Of a stretch of 64,000 nt of DNA, positions 41,641 to 53,457 are shown in pieces. The stretch spans positions 2,418,001 to 2,482,000 of the forward strand of contig VDMD01000002.1 in assembly GCA_007026445.1 (NCBI GenBank), in the 5' to 3' direction. Numbering within the stretch: the first letter of the stretch is position 1; each line of letters opens with the position of its first letter. The notes beneath the pieces were generated by a model. That model did not search any database and was not told the origin of the DNA. It saw only the letters and a program-made list of their open reading frames with translations. The translations under genes were made by a program, and so were the position numbers. Origin of the DNA: Schizophyllum amplum. Its lineage: Eukaryota > Basidiomycota > Agaricomycetes > Agaricales > Schizophyllaceae.

Positions 41641-42653
41641 ATGGAAATATGGCTTGTTGCATACGAGCCAGACGTTCTCACGGACGAAGTAAGTTATGAT
41701 GGACTACTGACATAAAACTGATGTAGCGTAGATTTACAATGCGGGTCTGACGCTTGTGGATGGTGACAGTCAGACCAGAATCAAGCGATTTTACCACCGT
41801 GCTGACGCTTGCCGTAAGTTTCTCAAAGCCCTTCGAAGGGCAACAGTTCAGAATGTTCACTGCTCAGGCTGCCTCATCGGTCGCCTCCTTCCTCGTATGC
41901 TTCTCAAGCATCGCGGCATGCCACTCGCGCGTATGACCTTCGCGAAGACCGATGCTGGAAAGCCGTACTTCGTGAGCGCCCCGCACATATTGTACAGATT
42001 CTTTGAACGCGACCCAATTTTTTCTCTCTTCGGCAGACCACCGTCCTCGACCCGCCCATTGCCTTCAATGTCTCGCACGACAGCAATTTTATTGCTATAG
42101 CCTTTGCACCAGGCCAAGCCAATCCACCTGCATATAGCGTCGGGGTCGACATAATGGAGGTGCGTATGCCGCGCGGGGAGACGTGCGCGTCCCTAGCCGA
42201 GACATTCGGTGAACAGGTTCGTTCACGTCCTGCTATCGCAAGCTTCTTTCCTCATGTCGGATATACCCATAGCTCACGGCTCTGGAGCGCCGTCAGTTAC
42301 GCGCCTTGACACCCACGGAGGTGCTGCGGCACTTCTTCTGGATCTGGACCACGAAGGAGGCTTATACCAAAGCCCTTGGCCTCGGGCTTGGCTTCGACTT
42401 CAATCGCGTAGAGGTCGACGTTGCCGCGCACACCATACGGGTCGACGGGGCCATCCCGAAGGGTTGGAGGTTTATTCGCTTTGAGGTCTCGTCGGCGAGC
42501 GGCGCCCCATATGTTGGCGTGGCCGCAGAGCTAGGGCTCAGCGACACGCCAGCAGTTATAGATAAAGTGTCAAACGACACACCAGTGGTTCGCTACGACG
42601 CGACTAGCTTCATACGCACTGCGGTATCAGAGCTCAGTGGAAAGTTCCAATGA
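41641..42653 (+). CDS. 4'-phosphopantetheinyl transferase (Sfp/Lys5-type)
   Basis: Exons 41641-41688 and 41732 onward join to MEIWLVAYEPDVLTDE, IYNAGLTLVDGDSQTRIKRF, YHRADACRCLIGRLLPRMLL, TFAKTDAGKPYF, then IAFNVSHDSNFIAIAF, YSVGVDIMEV, a further exon FFWIWTTKEAYTKALGLGLG and a beta-rich tail ending ELSGKFQ. NVSHDS, GVDIMEV and WTTKEAYTKALGLGL are the core motifs of Sfp-type transferases, with Asp and Glu ligands for Mg. The enzyme loads the coenzyme A arm onto carrier proteins (alpha-aminoadipate reductase, fatty-acid, polyketide and nonribosomal synthases). Three introns of about 50-60 nt. Confidence 0.88.
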
Positions 42654-42719
42654 TAAGTACAATTTCTTACACCACAAACGGTCGTATATTTCTCAGAGGA
42701 GGTTGGAACCCAGACCGCT

Positions 42720-44474
42720 TCACTGCTCGCCCTCATCCACCGCCTGCACGTTCGCGCTTGCCAACCAATCCGTGTAGTAAACACACTCCGTCGGATTCAC
42801 CGGGCCACCTTCTTTGCAGAAGTTGAAAGACGGGCAGATGCTGCACGGCGCCTGCGACCACCCGAGAGACAATTGCTCCTGCCGGACGGCGCGATACGCA
42901 AAGACGCCTTCGCTATCATCCAGGTTGACGCCGAGAAGCAGGTCGGGGGACGGAGACCGGTCGATCTTGCGTTTGCGCTTTTGCTGTCGCTGCCGCCGCT
43001 CCTCGTCTTCCGATTCCGTCTCTGAGCCAGAGGAGTCGCTACTGCGGGATCGCCGCGACTTTTTCTTCTTCGTCTTCTTGCTCGCGCGCTCATGTTCTGA
43101 GTCGCTAGCATCCGAATCAGAAAGCTGCCGCTTCCTGGACTTCTTGGATTTCCTTTTTGGCGGGTCGTCCTCGTCCTCGGCGTCGCTCTCGACTTTCTTC
43201 GACTTCGATTTCGATCTTGAGCGTTTGCGCTTTTTTCTCCTGCGCTCGTCTTCCGAATCGCTTTCCGAGTCCGAGTCCTCGCTTGAGACGGCGGCCTTCT
43301 TGCGCTTCTTCTTGCTCGGCCGCTCCGAGTCAGACTCGATTTTCCTCTTCCGCTTCTTGTTGGACCGCTCCATTTCCTCCTCACTGCTCTCAGCATCATC
43401 GTGTCGAGGTGCGCTTATGCCGACAGGGATCTAAGAGATGTCTGTCACCTTCCGTAGGATCGTGTCTCTGGAAAGGAGCTCACCCGCTCTATTTCGCCGT
43501 CAAGAATGAGTACGTTCAGCAAGCTCTCGACGTGTTCCTCCGACAGGTCAGTGTCCGTGAGATGGACTCGCTGTAATGCGCTGCGAATCTTCTGTGCCGT
43601 GGGATAATCCGGCTGAGACCCAACTGGGAATAGAGCACCCTGCTTATCTCCAGTGGAGTGTCTCGGGAAGCTCTGCAGTGCTGGTCAGTCTCGCGTGAAG
43701 TAAAAACAGTACCGGGTGCACGCACCAGGTCGCGTACAATCTTGAGGCATGCGCGCGAGAGCGTGTTGATGAAAGCGACGTCAAGCTCGTTATCCGTGTA
43801 CCAGGGTCCGCCCGTAAGTGCAATGGACGGATCTACGCCTTCCAACATGTAGATCTTCCGTGTCGGGTGCTACGGAATATTAGTATTTGCAAGAGGATAT
43901 GGGTGAAGGTGTCTACCTGCACTGAGGCAACCCGCTTGATCAACTTCTTCTGTGTGAGTGTCTTGAGACACTTGTCGATCAACGCCTGGGCGAGGTTTGT
44001 CTTCGCCTTCAGATGCTTCGTCCATATGCCTGTGCCAGAGGGTTAGTCTTCCAGCCACAATAGCAATACTATCACACACCTTCATTCTTCGATGCTTTGA
44101 TATGGTTGAGCACGAGTCCTTCCTCCGCCGTCAGATCCTTTGTCCTATACGATCCGTCGATCAGCCATCCTGCACGCTTATATTTGCGGCGATGACGCAC
44201 GTAGTCAATTCCTCCTTCGTAATTGCACGGAAGCTGACCTTCCCCTTCTCATTCTTGAGCGACCTTAAGAGGCCAACTTTGAGTAGAAAGTTCAGCGCGT
44301 CGGTGCGCGTCTTCGCGTCCGGTATGATATCCGCGACATCTTCGACAGACAGCTCCTGTGTACAAGTTGAGGAAATACGAGTTTTAAAGATCAAGTTGTA
44401 CTTGCCTTATTGCTTGCCTTAAGGGCCGCCTTGTGGACCTTCTTCTCAAGGTCAGTCGCTTTGCGCGCCGACAT
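42720..44474 (-). CDS. RPC34: RNA polymerase III subunit RPC6 (Rpc34) with charged insertion
   Basis: The start MSARKATDLEKKVHKAALKA is followed by winged-helix units: ELSVEDVADIIPDAKTRTDA, LNFLLKVGLLRSLKNEKG, KDLTAEEGLVLNHIKASKNE, IWTKHLKAKTNLAQALIDKC, KKLIKRVASVQ, HPTRKIYMLEGVDPSIALTG, GPWYTDNELDVAFINTLSRA, HVESLLNVLILDGEIER. The C terminus has CSICPSFNFC then PTECVYYTDWL, matching the RPC6 Fe-S cluster ligands (C-x2-C-x5-C-x10-C). Between the winged helices and this motif lies a stretch of about 150-170 residues rich in Lys/Arg, Ser, Asp and Glu not found in the yeast or human protein. The insertion is continuous with the coding frame. Pol III subunit, nuclear. Confidence 0.9.
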
Positions 44475-44785
44475 GGTGGACGGAAGCAGACGATCGAAAT
44501 GTGACGATCACGCTTGTGCGTGTCACGTGCACTTCTCAGGGTCCAACTTTTCGCTGTAGTGATGATATCATACGAACTTTGCTCGCGCAGAACAGAGCCT
44601 CTGGTCTAACAGTTAGTTTCCATGAGCAAGATATTTGTGCTGGGGTAAAAAAATACAGTAAAGGCTACAGAGCGTCGGATTAGAGCACTATGTACAGTAC
44701 ACGTAGTGTAACAGACAATTCCAGTCATGTCACTGACTTGAAGAATGTCCCTTGCGATGAAGTTCTGACAACCACCCAGTCATCA
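44475..44785. other. Intergenic region downstream of the F-box gene
   Basis: RPC34 promoter side with gtcacgtg near 44521-44530. No gene is supported. Confidence 0.35.
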
Positions 44786-45817
44786 TCAGTAGTACTGCCA
44801 CAAGAGGTCCGACTGCACCACAGTCTCCTCTCGGTCTTCCTGGAGCGGCGGCTTCGACGGCAGGGGAGACCTCCATTCCCAAGTACCATCCTTCATCGAC
44901 GACGGCCAGTATATGCCGGACAGCTCGAATGCCCTTAATTCACGCATCGTCGTCAGCTGTTGCGCGATGCCATGGTAAAGATCCTAGTACACCGTCAACC
45001 CGAGATGACGCACCGCAAGCCAATAGCGGCTTACCACATCGCCTGGACCCAGAAGGCCATGCCCGGCATCAAGACGAAGGTAGAACAGCTTCGACATGCA
45101 GCGCGCTAAGCACGGCAGAATCATGATGGGAGAAACGCTGGTCCACGCTGTAAGAATAGCGATGGAAGAGCTCGACTCTGCGAGACGCTCGACGACTTCG
45201 GACGTGCAGTCGCCGCTCGCCAAATGAACGCTGCCCACGGGGCGCGAGGGCACAATAGAGAGGGCCACATCACATGAGCCGGTGAAGGACTCTAATCGAC
45301 GTAGCGCACTTCGCGGGATCGTGAAGGCAGTCTCCGTCGCGTCCGGTGCGAGGGAGTGAACCTCGAGGTCACGAAGGAGGGGGGTAGTGGTCAGTAATGA
45401 TGCGACGGAAGCGTCCATGGCGAAGGTGCATCGGAAGGTCAGGAGATGTGGGAAGGTGCAGTTTGCCAGTACCCAGGATGTACGGTGGTCGAGGGCAAGG
45501 TCGAGGGAAGTGAGATAGGGCATCCTCCGCAGAGCACGGGCAACGGATCGATAGAACGCGCACAGAGGGTATGCAATGTCGCCGGTGATGCGAAAGCTGC
45601 GCACATGCTGAGCATATTCCGGCCGTCTCGCGAGCATCACGACGAGGGACAGGTTCGTCGTTGCAGACGACATATGTATGTCGCGGTAGAGGAGACGAAT
45701 GGCGGTGTGGTAGAAGGTCGAGCTAGCACGAGACGCAACTGCCAGCTCTCGTGGCTGCAGATGCTGGAAGATGCGGTCGAAGACCTCGACAGGGAGCGCT
45801 AAGACGGTGGCCATCAC
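44786..45817 (-). CDS. F-box protein
   Basis: The N-terminal F-box is MMATVLALPVEVFDRIFQHL, QPRELAVASRASSTFYHTAI, RLLYRDIHM. It is followed by Leu-rich repeats of the type common in basidiomycete F-box proteins (YLTSLDLALDHRTSWVLANC, TFPHLLTFRCTF, LLRDLEVHSL, SALRRLESFTG). A 51-nt intron (GTAAGC...ACTAG) near 44985-45035 leads to a final exon DLYHGIAQQLTTMRELRAFE ending DREETVVQSDLLWQYY. Such proteins recruit substrates to SCF ubiquitin ligases. The substrate is unknown, and many paralogues exist in Agaricomycetes. Confidence 0.75.
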
Positions 45818-46122
45818 GTTGGGGGCGGAGTAGGCAGCAGTTCGGGAGCTCTGTCGACCGATTCACTCACTTTATACGACGCGGCGTCGTGTGATGCGAA
45901 CACATTAGACCCGCCAACATCCTGTGCACTCAATGGGCGTAGGTGATGCGCCCATAAACATGAGCATATTCGACGGCTGCTCCATCGGCGTTAGGTCCAA
46001 GTCAGGTCCAACTTGCCAAGGGCCCAGGGGTGATTGAACCCGCGGCAAATCCCGGAACGCATCAGAGTTAGACGCGTCGCGCCAGTTTTGGCAACTTCGC
46101 GTCTCTTTCGTACACTTCCGAG
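45818..46122. other. Divergent intergenic region, F-box / Asp-tRNA synthetase
   Basis: Promoter region for both genes. A TGATTGAACCCGC sequence near 46030 resembles a tRNA T-arm when reversed, but no tRNA fold surrounds it. Confidence 0.35.
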
Positions 46123-48864
46123 ATGCTAGCGGGACGCGGATGTCGCTTCGTTGTGCGCCAGAAAACAGAAATGGCACTCCGGGGAGCGCTTTCCCGGGTT
46201 GACCAGCTTCGTTTCCTGTCACAGGGCGCTCACTGTGGTCAGCGACAGTCCCGACTGGCCTGTTCCTACACCTAACACCCTATAGGGCCGTACCCAGCGC
46301 GTACGCACAACTGTGGCTCACTAAGCGCCTCGGACGATGGAAAGAAGGTCGTATTAACGGGTTGGATTCTCCCCGAACGGTACTCATAGAGATCCTCCTC
46401 TCATGTTGGTGTGTCTAACTCAGAGAAGGAAAGCCGGCAAGCACGTGTCCTTCTTTCCATTGAAGGACTCTTTTGGCGCCACACAGCTTGTCGTCAATCG
46501 CGACAGCCCGGCAGCCCCGCTCTCAGGTCTCACTGTCGAATCTGTGGTACTCGTTGAAGGCGAGGTTGCCTTGCGGCCCGAAAAACAAAGACGGGTATGT
46601 ACTTTCTCCGCGGTATATGTGCCTTCACGCTAAGTCGGCATGTCTCTGTAAGGGGGGAGTTGGAGATATAGACGTCGTTGTCTCCAACTTCCGGGTTCTA
46701 AATTCTGCAGATAACTCTTTGCCATTCACTCCCTCGGATGTGTCTAATATTGTGAGTTCGCACAGAACGGCAGATTGTTCCCGTGAACCAATGCAAGCGC
46801 TATAGGCCAATGAAGACTTGCGAGCCCGATACCGATACCTTGACTTGCGACGCACCGCGCTGTCTGATAACATACAGAAGCGCAGTAAAGTTGCGCATAT
46901 AGCAAGAAATGCCCTACATGACGAAGGCAAGCCTCCTGTCCTCCTCCGCGCGTGCCCGTGTTGTTCATGTTTATCCCAGGCTTCACCGAGGTTGAAACGC
47001 CTGTCCTTCTTCGATCCTCTCCTGAAGGCGCGAGGGAATACCTGGTCCCGTCACGGATCGTACGCGCGGAAGATGACAGCCCGGTATTTTACGCTTTGCA
47101 ACAGTCCCCGCAGCAGCCAAAGCAACTGCTCATCTGCTCGGGCGCAGTCGACCGATACTATCAGCTGGCAAAGTGCTTCCGCGACGAAGGCGGGCGCAAA
47201 GACAGACAGCCAGAGTTTACACAAATTGACCTCGAAATGGCCTTCGTCTCATGGGGCGCCGACGCCGCATCCGCCGCGCGCGGTTGGCGTATCGGCGGCG
47301 CTGAGGTGCGCGACGCAATTGAGCGTCTCGTGCGCGCGATGTGGGCGGGTGCTGAGGGAGTCACCCTGCCCTCGGCTTTCCCGGTCATGACCTACCAAGA
47401 GGCAATGAATCGCGTAAGCCCCGTCACTATCGCAATTGGCTCCACACCTAACGCGCCCTTGTCCTCCAGTTTGGGTCAGACAAGCCGGACACGCGATTCG
47501 GCCTGGAGGTGCGTACAGGCGCCCTACCACCGCGTCCCTGAATGACGGTGCGCTAATGCAGATCAGCGACATCACGCCATATCTACCGGCAACGCAACGT
47601 GAGGCGCTAGAGCGTGAGGGGGAGATCCTGCAGGCGCTTATTGTCCGCGGCGCGGATTTCATTTCTGCATCGCAGACCGCACCCGGTGTACCCGACACGG
47701 TACGCCGACTCATATCCTTTCCTGCGGCGCGTCCTTGACACCGATTCCCTTTCAAGGAGCGCGTCCTCATCGATGCCGCCAACCGAACGTCGTGGCAGCG
47801 CTCGTCTAGTATTATGGCGGGGCTCCCGGTGGCTGATGACAGTGTGTGCGAAATCCCGTCACTCAAGCCTGGTGATCACATGTGGCTGGCTCGCAGGACG
47901 AAACTGGCGCAGGTGCGTGTGGTGCTCTGCTGTCTGTCAACGCCGCTAATTTACTCGCTAGGGCGGATCCACGCCGCTTGGCAGGTTGCGTCTTCAATTA
48001 TCTCAAATCGCCCAAGAGCAGGGTACAGGCTCATTCTGAATGATATGCCACCTGATCACTAAAGTTCATCCAGGATCTCTGACGCTCCCATCCGACGCCT
48101 GCAATTTCTTATGGGTGACGGAGTTTCCGTTATTCACCCGCGCGGACGACGACAAAGAATTCTTAGCTCACGGTCGCTGGAGCAGCTCGCACCATCCCTT
48201 TACCGCGCCAATGTACGAGGATATACCAAAAATGTATGAGGGACGTGTCGACGAGGTGAGTTAATCGTAGTCTCGTCGCTATAGTTCCCTCTTGTCTGCT
48301 ACTGCGGCTCACTGATGCAAATGTGTCAGGTGCGCGGCCAGCACTACGACCTGGTGTTGAACGGCTGCGAAATCGGCGGGGGCTCTGTCCGTGTACATGA
48401 CGCAGCCATGCAGGACCACATCTTCACAAACATCTTACAGGTAGGTAGCGTGATCATTTCCTCGTTGTCCCTGGCTGAACGTACCCTCTTTTTCTCCACG
48501 ACTAGTTGGAGCCCACGGAAAAGGCACCGTTCGAGCACCTCCTGCACGCGTTGCGCTGCGGCGCGCCGCCTCACGGGGGCATGGCACTAGGTAGGCATGT
48601 TTCCCACGTCCCACCTCCGTTTATGATGTCTCCGAGTACATCTCCCTACCACCGCTCCGTTTATTATCCCCTGGCTCATTTGGCTTCATAGGCTTCGACC
48701 GTATCATGTCAATCCTATGCAAGACCTCATCCATACGCGACGTCATTGCCTTCCCGAAGACGAGCGGCGGCACGGACCTGCTATTCCGCAGCCCCGCACC
48801 CGTTGGCGAGGACGTTCTTCGCGAATATCGCCTTGGCTATCTGCAAAAGGGCAACAGCGCATAG
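46123..48864 (+). CDS. MSD1: Mitochondrial aspartyl-tRNA synthetase
   Basis: The proposed first exon [20 protein letters not shown] is Arg-rich and lacks acidic residues early on, as for a mitochondrial presequence; its exact end is uncertain. Joined exons give [51 protein letters not shown] (anticodon OB fold), and motif 1 [20 protein letters not shown]. Next come [20 protein letters not shown], motif 2 [20 protein letters not shown], the bacterial-type insertion domain [20 protein letters not shown], then [10 protein letters not shown] and motif 3 [11 protein letters not shown]. This bacterial-type AspRS layout marks the organellar enzyme. About 14 short exons are inferred. Confidence 0.85.
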
Positions 48865-49486
48865 CGATCTCCTGGCAGGAGTTCTGCGAAACAACCACCA
48901 CTCATTCCACAAATGCTACAAGGGCGCCAATATTCTACGTGTCGCAATACAGTGCAACCGCTCCCGTACAATACCCAACGTAGAGTCTGAGCGATGTCCA
49001 GTTTCTTCCCTTGTCCAAGTGGCGCGAACACACCAACATACGACCACGTGACTATGAGATCCCCTCGGGCCGCCACTGTAACTCATGCCAACTTCAACAA
49101 GCCCCCACTTTTCCTTCAGCTCGGCCTTGCGATTATTTTGATGCACAACTTGTAAAGGGCTCCATCAAAGGAGGAGAAGCTCGGTCATAACGCGCACGAT
49201 GATAAGTAATACATGCAAGGTAGTCTGTGAAAAGTCCGGAAGGTGTACAAGGCATAACAGGGCGTGAACTGCGAGTCGCAAGGGCGAATACGTGCGAGTC
49301 CAAGGACTGATACGTTGAGTCGAAAGGCGAATACGTTATTCAAAGTACCATCCCCTCTCATGGATGCATATCGATATGGGTGTCGCACGCAGGTCGATGG
49401 TGGCGATGCGAAGGGGGCGGGAGCAAGGGCCGACATAGTGCAACAGCAGACGTAACAAGACAGCTACGGCAAAAGACGTCTGTAGG
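48865..49486. other. Convergent intergenic region
   Basis: Between the AspRS stop and the IVY1 stop. It holds one degenerate tandem repeat (49271-49336); no gene is recognised. Confidence 0.4.
49271..49336 (+). repeat. Three-copy degenerate 21-23 bp repeat
   Basis: Units gcgagtcgcaagggcgaat(acgt), gcgagtccaaggactgat(acgt) and tgagtcgaaaggcgaat(acgt) lie head-to-tail at 49271, 49294 and 49316. Confidence 0.65.
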
Positions 49487-51239
49487 TTACGTTGTAGCCA
49501 AAGCCAGTTTCTGCTGTGATGTGTCGTCCGGCACTACATCCGTGTCTGGCGGGAAGAACGAAGAGTGCCGCGGCGTCATCGCATCCTCGCTCTCCTCCGC
49601 CGAGCTCATCCGCTGGTGCGCATCCGTGAACGACCATGAGGGATTCATCGGATCGGGCGCCTCGTACATTGCCCCCGAGCCGTTCAAGTTGGGCGACGAT
49701 TGCGAGTGCGTGAGCATTTCCGGGGGCGCCGACCGCGCATTGCCCTCGTCGATCACGCTCAGTACCGACCGCAGCTTCGACTCCGCTTTGCGTGGCGGTA
49801 TCGAGTTGCGGCGTGAATTGTTGGTGGGCGAGGTCGAAGCGGGCGGGGATGCGGACGTGCCTCGCGCTGGGGGCGATACGGAGCGCGGCGGCGTGAATGC
49901 GGTGGGAAGGCTTTCGGCCCACTCTGCGGTGTCCGAACGATAGATTTCGTCGTGCGTTACGGAGGCGGGTACCCATGACGGGTTTGTCGGTAGACCGTTT
50001 GCGTGCAGCTCAGGTGTTTGCGCGGTAGGCGTTGATGCCGAAGATGTCGGTCCGCCCATGATGGAGAGGGGCGGCAATATAGAGAATATCTGATCCTTCG
50101 CTTGTGGGGGCCCATAGGCATCGAATGGGTCCGGTACAGTTTGCAGCATGACTTCGATTACGGGGTCGGAGCTGGGGATACGATAAGCGGGAGTGCGACA
50201 TCGTGCTTGGGAAACTGACGCTTTGGAGGTAAAGCGGTCGAGGACATCCATTGTAGAGCGAACAACTACACATGTCTAGCTTGATGTGAGCCAGTGCGCG
50301 ACGGAGCTGACGGATCACTCACCTTGCCCTGCACGACGTTCCACACCTCCTCTTCGTGTTCCATAATCTCTTGATAATGGCTGACTTTAAGATCATCAAG
50401 CTCGTCCACCTGCCGTTGTAGTACAGTTAGAGCTTCCCGGAAGCTCTGCAAGTCTGATACGAATCAGCAGTCGTGCAAAGAGGTCAGGGCTACACACTCA
50501 CTGCGCTCCTTCCTGTTCATATTTCGTGCCTCGGTCGCTCGAATCACCCGGCTCTTCTCGCGTAGAGCCCGCTCATATTGCGCTGACCTCTCCTGCAGCA
50601 AGATCAGAGACGTAAAGGCGTGCTTGATGAATTGACTTTACGTTCATGATGGTCTTGTAGGTGTCCAGATGTTGACGGAGAGGTTTCTCGAAGGTCTTGT
50701 CGATAGTTTCGGCCTGGACATATATGTTGAAGGAGGATACATACGAGCCTGAAGATACGCACCAAGACGTGCCAATGGTTACCCATGAGGTGATGCAATC
50801 CGGACGCCGCCAGTAAGCGGGTGCCCGTCTCATAGGTGGGCCCCTTCAGACTGGGACAGAGTGAGCAGAAGAGTATATAAGGTGAGCAAATCACACACCC
50901 ACTGCATGCCTCCAGGGCATCCGCGAATGCGGCTGTCGCCCGCGACATCTCGACCAGCGCACCGCGGTATCGTGCGCTCTGCTCCATCAACTAGCGACAG
51001 ATAAGCATACGAGGTGAGTAGCATAGCTGAGGACGCACTATTTCGTAAGCATCCAGGCTGGTCTTGAGGTCGGAGCGGGTGATGACCTTCTCTGGGCCGT
51101 TCGCGCCAAAGTTCATCGCAGAGGCGTGCGTCGCATCGGAGAAGGTGGGGGAGGGACTACGAACGGCGGAGGGGGACGAGTCGCGGCGGCTGGAGCCAAA
51201 GGCGAGGGCGCGGAGGGAGCGTGGGCGACCGGGCGCCAT
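49487..51239 (-). CDS. IVY1: Ivy1-like BAR-domain protein
   Basis: The start MAPGRPRSLRALAFGSSRRD (51239) is preferred over an in-frame ATG at 51275 that adds a Thr/Ile run. Seven or more exons give an inverse-BAR-like helical domain: VITRSDLKTSLDAYE, LMEQSARYRGALVEMSRATA, AFADALEACSGLKG, LLAASGLHHLMGNHWHVL, AETIDKTFEKPLRQHLDTYK, SAQYERALREKSRVIRATEA, LQSFREALTVLQRQVDELDD, HYQEIMEHEEEVWNVVQGK. A long Ser/Pro-rich disordered C terminus follows. The helix order resembles yeast Ivy1, a phospholipid-binding vacuolar protein that interacts with Vps33 and Ypt7 and affects TORC1. Confidence 0.75.
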
Positions 51240-51587
51240 GATGATGATGGTGGTGGTGGTGGTGGCGGAGGACAAGAGAGGACGCTGCGGCGCACGTTCC
51301 CCCCCTCTCTCTCCAAACCCGGCGCAATGCCGAGTTCGATCAGCCGTTCCGCTTGGACCGACGACGGGCGCTTCGAGTTGGCTGGCGTGGCGCGCAACAG
51401 ACTACGCTTGACTTTTCTCTCAGAAATTCTTGCAAGGACGCACGCTGAAGATACAGTATGAGGTAGGGTGCGGTGTGCAGTCTCTATCAACGTTGCTACT
51501 AGGCGAGGAGTACTATAGACGCCATGGATTCCATGTTCCCCCGCAGACAGCGAAGAGCCGGGTCTACAGTGAACTGCAGAGACGTGA
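51240..51587. other. IVY1 promoter / bL19m 3' flank
   Basis: Contains an atgatgatggtggtggtggtggtgg run close to the IVY1 start. No gene beyond the unspliced bL19m frame. Confidence 0.4.
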
Positions 51588-52240
51588 CTATCTGAAGGAG
51601 TGTGAGTACAAAATGCATACGAGAACGAGACGGCGCACCTGGTCCTTCCCGACGCGATGGCGTTCATCTTCTCTGGCGAGTCCCTCAAGTAGTAGAGCTT
51701 CGCCCTCCTTGTCCCCCTCGCGCGCGAGTTGATCTTGATGTCCTTTATGTGCGGCGAGTACACAAAGAAGCGCACCTCCACGCCCGTGCGCTGCACGATG
51801 TTTCGGAGCAGGAAGCTCGTCGCCGGGCCGCGGCGGCGGATGTCCATCAGCACACCCGTGAACTGCGTCGGCGCGTGCTCCTGCTGCACGGTGAGGACGG
51901 AGCCCATGGTGACCCGCTGGGGGGAGTTGCGGCCGAAGAGGCGGTCGACGACAGCCTTACGCCGCGCGTTGGGCAGCGTCTCCTTCACGTACTCCATGAC
52001 GCCCTTGCCCTGGAGCAAACGCGGCGTAGGAAGAGCCGCTGGCGGCTCAATGCGTATGGGGTTGAGCGCGAAGGGGTACGCGCGGGGTTGCATGGGTGCC
52101 CGGCGCTGGGGCTCGTTGGTAGTGGGTGCCTTGGCTTTTGCAGCTGGCGATGCTGCTGCTGCCTTGGACGCGGAGGCGGCTGGGGCGCTAGCCTTTGTAG
52201 ACATGAGGCGCGGCCATCGCTTGACCGCGGTGGAGAGCAT
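51588..52240 (-). CDS. Mitochondrial ribosomal protein bL19m
   Basis: The start MLSTAVKRWPRLMSTKASAP is a basic presequence followed by an Ala-rich linker. The bL19 core is LLQGKGVMEYVKETLPNARR, RVTMGSVLTVQQEHAPTQFT, GVLMDIRRRGPATSFLLRNI, VQRTGVEVRFFVYSPHIKDI, KINSRARGTRRAKLYYLRDS, PEKMNAIASGRTR. RRRG..TSF.LRN and RRAKLYYLRD are diagnostic of the large-subunit protein L19. Splicing a 47-nt intron (GTGCGC...TTCAG) creates AGA-TAG, ending the protein soon after YYLRDSPEK, as in the family. Without splicing the frame stays open to 51113 (see findings). Confidence 0.85.
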
Positions 52241-52671
52241 CGCACGTCTGCGTCGCGGTTGGGGTGAAGAGCACTGGAAGAGCAAGAGCAGGGGCCGCGG
52301 GACGAGTTCCGATCGTCCGCGGCAAGTCCCACGCGACAAATTCGCCACCAACTCCTCCTGCGCGACTTGCAAGGTTCGCAGACGCATCTTTTGTTCAGAC
52401 GTTGTTCACGAGCTCTCCACTTCAGGAGACCGTCTATGATAACCATGGCAGCCACATATGTTTAGATATTCGGGGCGTCCATACGTAGCAGTAGGCGTTC
52501 TCCTGGCATACGGGACGCATACGATTACAGCCAGCATTTGCACGGCGCGCTTCTACGCTATTTTGGATAGTGATAGTACAAGAATACAGTCCAGTGTGTC
52601 ATCTAGAAACCGCGACCTCTCCCCCTACGGAGAAGTCAGAAACATGATACAAGGGAAGAGGTGAATGGAGC

Positions 52672-53457
52672 TCACCGGCCTCGTCCTCGGGGGTACGGCG
52701 AATAACCACGGTAGCCACCGCGGAAACCGCCCCTGTAGCCTCCCCGTCCACGTCCACGGTTGAAGCCAGGGATGTTCGTCCTTTTTGCAGTGACCTGGAT
52801 GGGGTATGTGAGCGGGGGGTCACGATGGAGACAAGTGGGCAATACCTTAATCAACCGACCCTTGAACAAGGAATTGTCCATTGCAGCGGCAGCATCAACA
52901 TGCTCGGGCTCCGCAAACTCGACGTATGCATAGCTGGAGCGCGGCAGTCAGGGTATGTCGGGTAACAACATAGTAAAGGGGCGCACCCTTTGGGATGTCC
53001 GGTGAACTTGTCGCACAATATCGTCACGCGGTTGATCACCCCGCACGCCTGGAAATGCGCCTGGATGTCCTCGGGCGTCGCGCTGTAGTCAACCTGCATA
53101 CGCGCGTCAGTCCCGCATACACGTCCGAACGCGCCACCATGCACATTGCCGACGTATATGCTGCGATTGTCCGCGGCCGTTTTGTCCTCCTCCGTATCCA
53201 TGGGCGTGCCGTCGCTCCCGCCCGCCTCGCTCGCCTTCTCCGCGGCAGCCTGCATCTCGCGCAGCTTCGCCGCCTCCTTCTCCATCTCCTCGACACGCTG
53301 CTTCATGAGCATGATCTCCTGCAATAGCGTGTGAGCCGCGCTGCGCGCCTACTACCCCCCCTGCATGCGGGGGAAGGGGGACACGCACCTTGGTCTCCTC
53401 ATCTTCGACCTCGGTCGCGGCACCGTTCGCCGGGGGGTTCGCCTCCGTGTCGGCCAT
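52672..53457 (-). CDS. PAB2: Nuclear poly(A)-binding protein Pab2 (PABPN1-type)
   Basis: The start [20 protein letters not shown] leads to a coiled coil ([20 protein letters not shown]), then [20 protein letters not shown]. One RRM follows: [65 protein letters not shown]. The end is [20 protein letters not shown] with RGG/RGF repeats to GRGR. RNP2 (SIYVGN) and RNP1 (GYAYVEF) are intact. Coiled coil, single RRM and RG-rich tail are the Pab2/PABPN1 layout, acting in nuclear polyadenylation and RNA surveillance. Four introns. The Arg/Gly tail is a likely methylation target. Confidence 0.9.

Noticed and set aside
45990..46070. tRNA-like T-arm (GGGTTCAATCA on the minus strand)
   Set aside because: It does not fit the full GTTCRANYC consensus, and no acceptor, D or anticodon arms can be folded around it.
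51113..52387. Single 424-codon frame over bL19m
   Set aside because: bL19 homology ends after YYLRDSPEK; a canonical intron gives an immediate stop, and the rest is Pro-rich GC-biased sequence overlapping IVY1.
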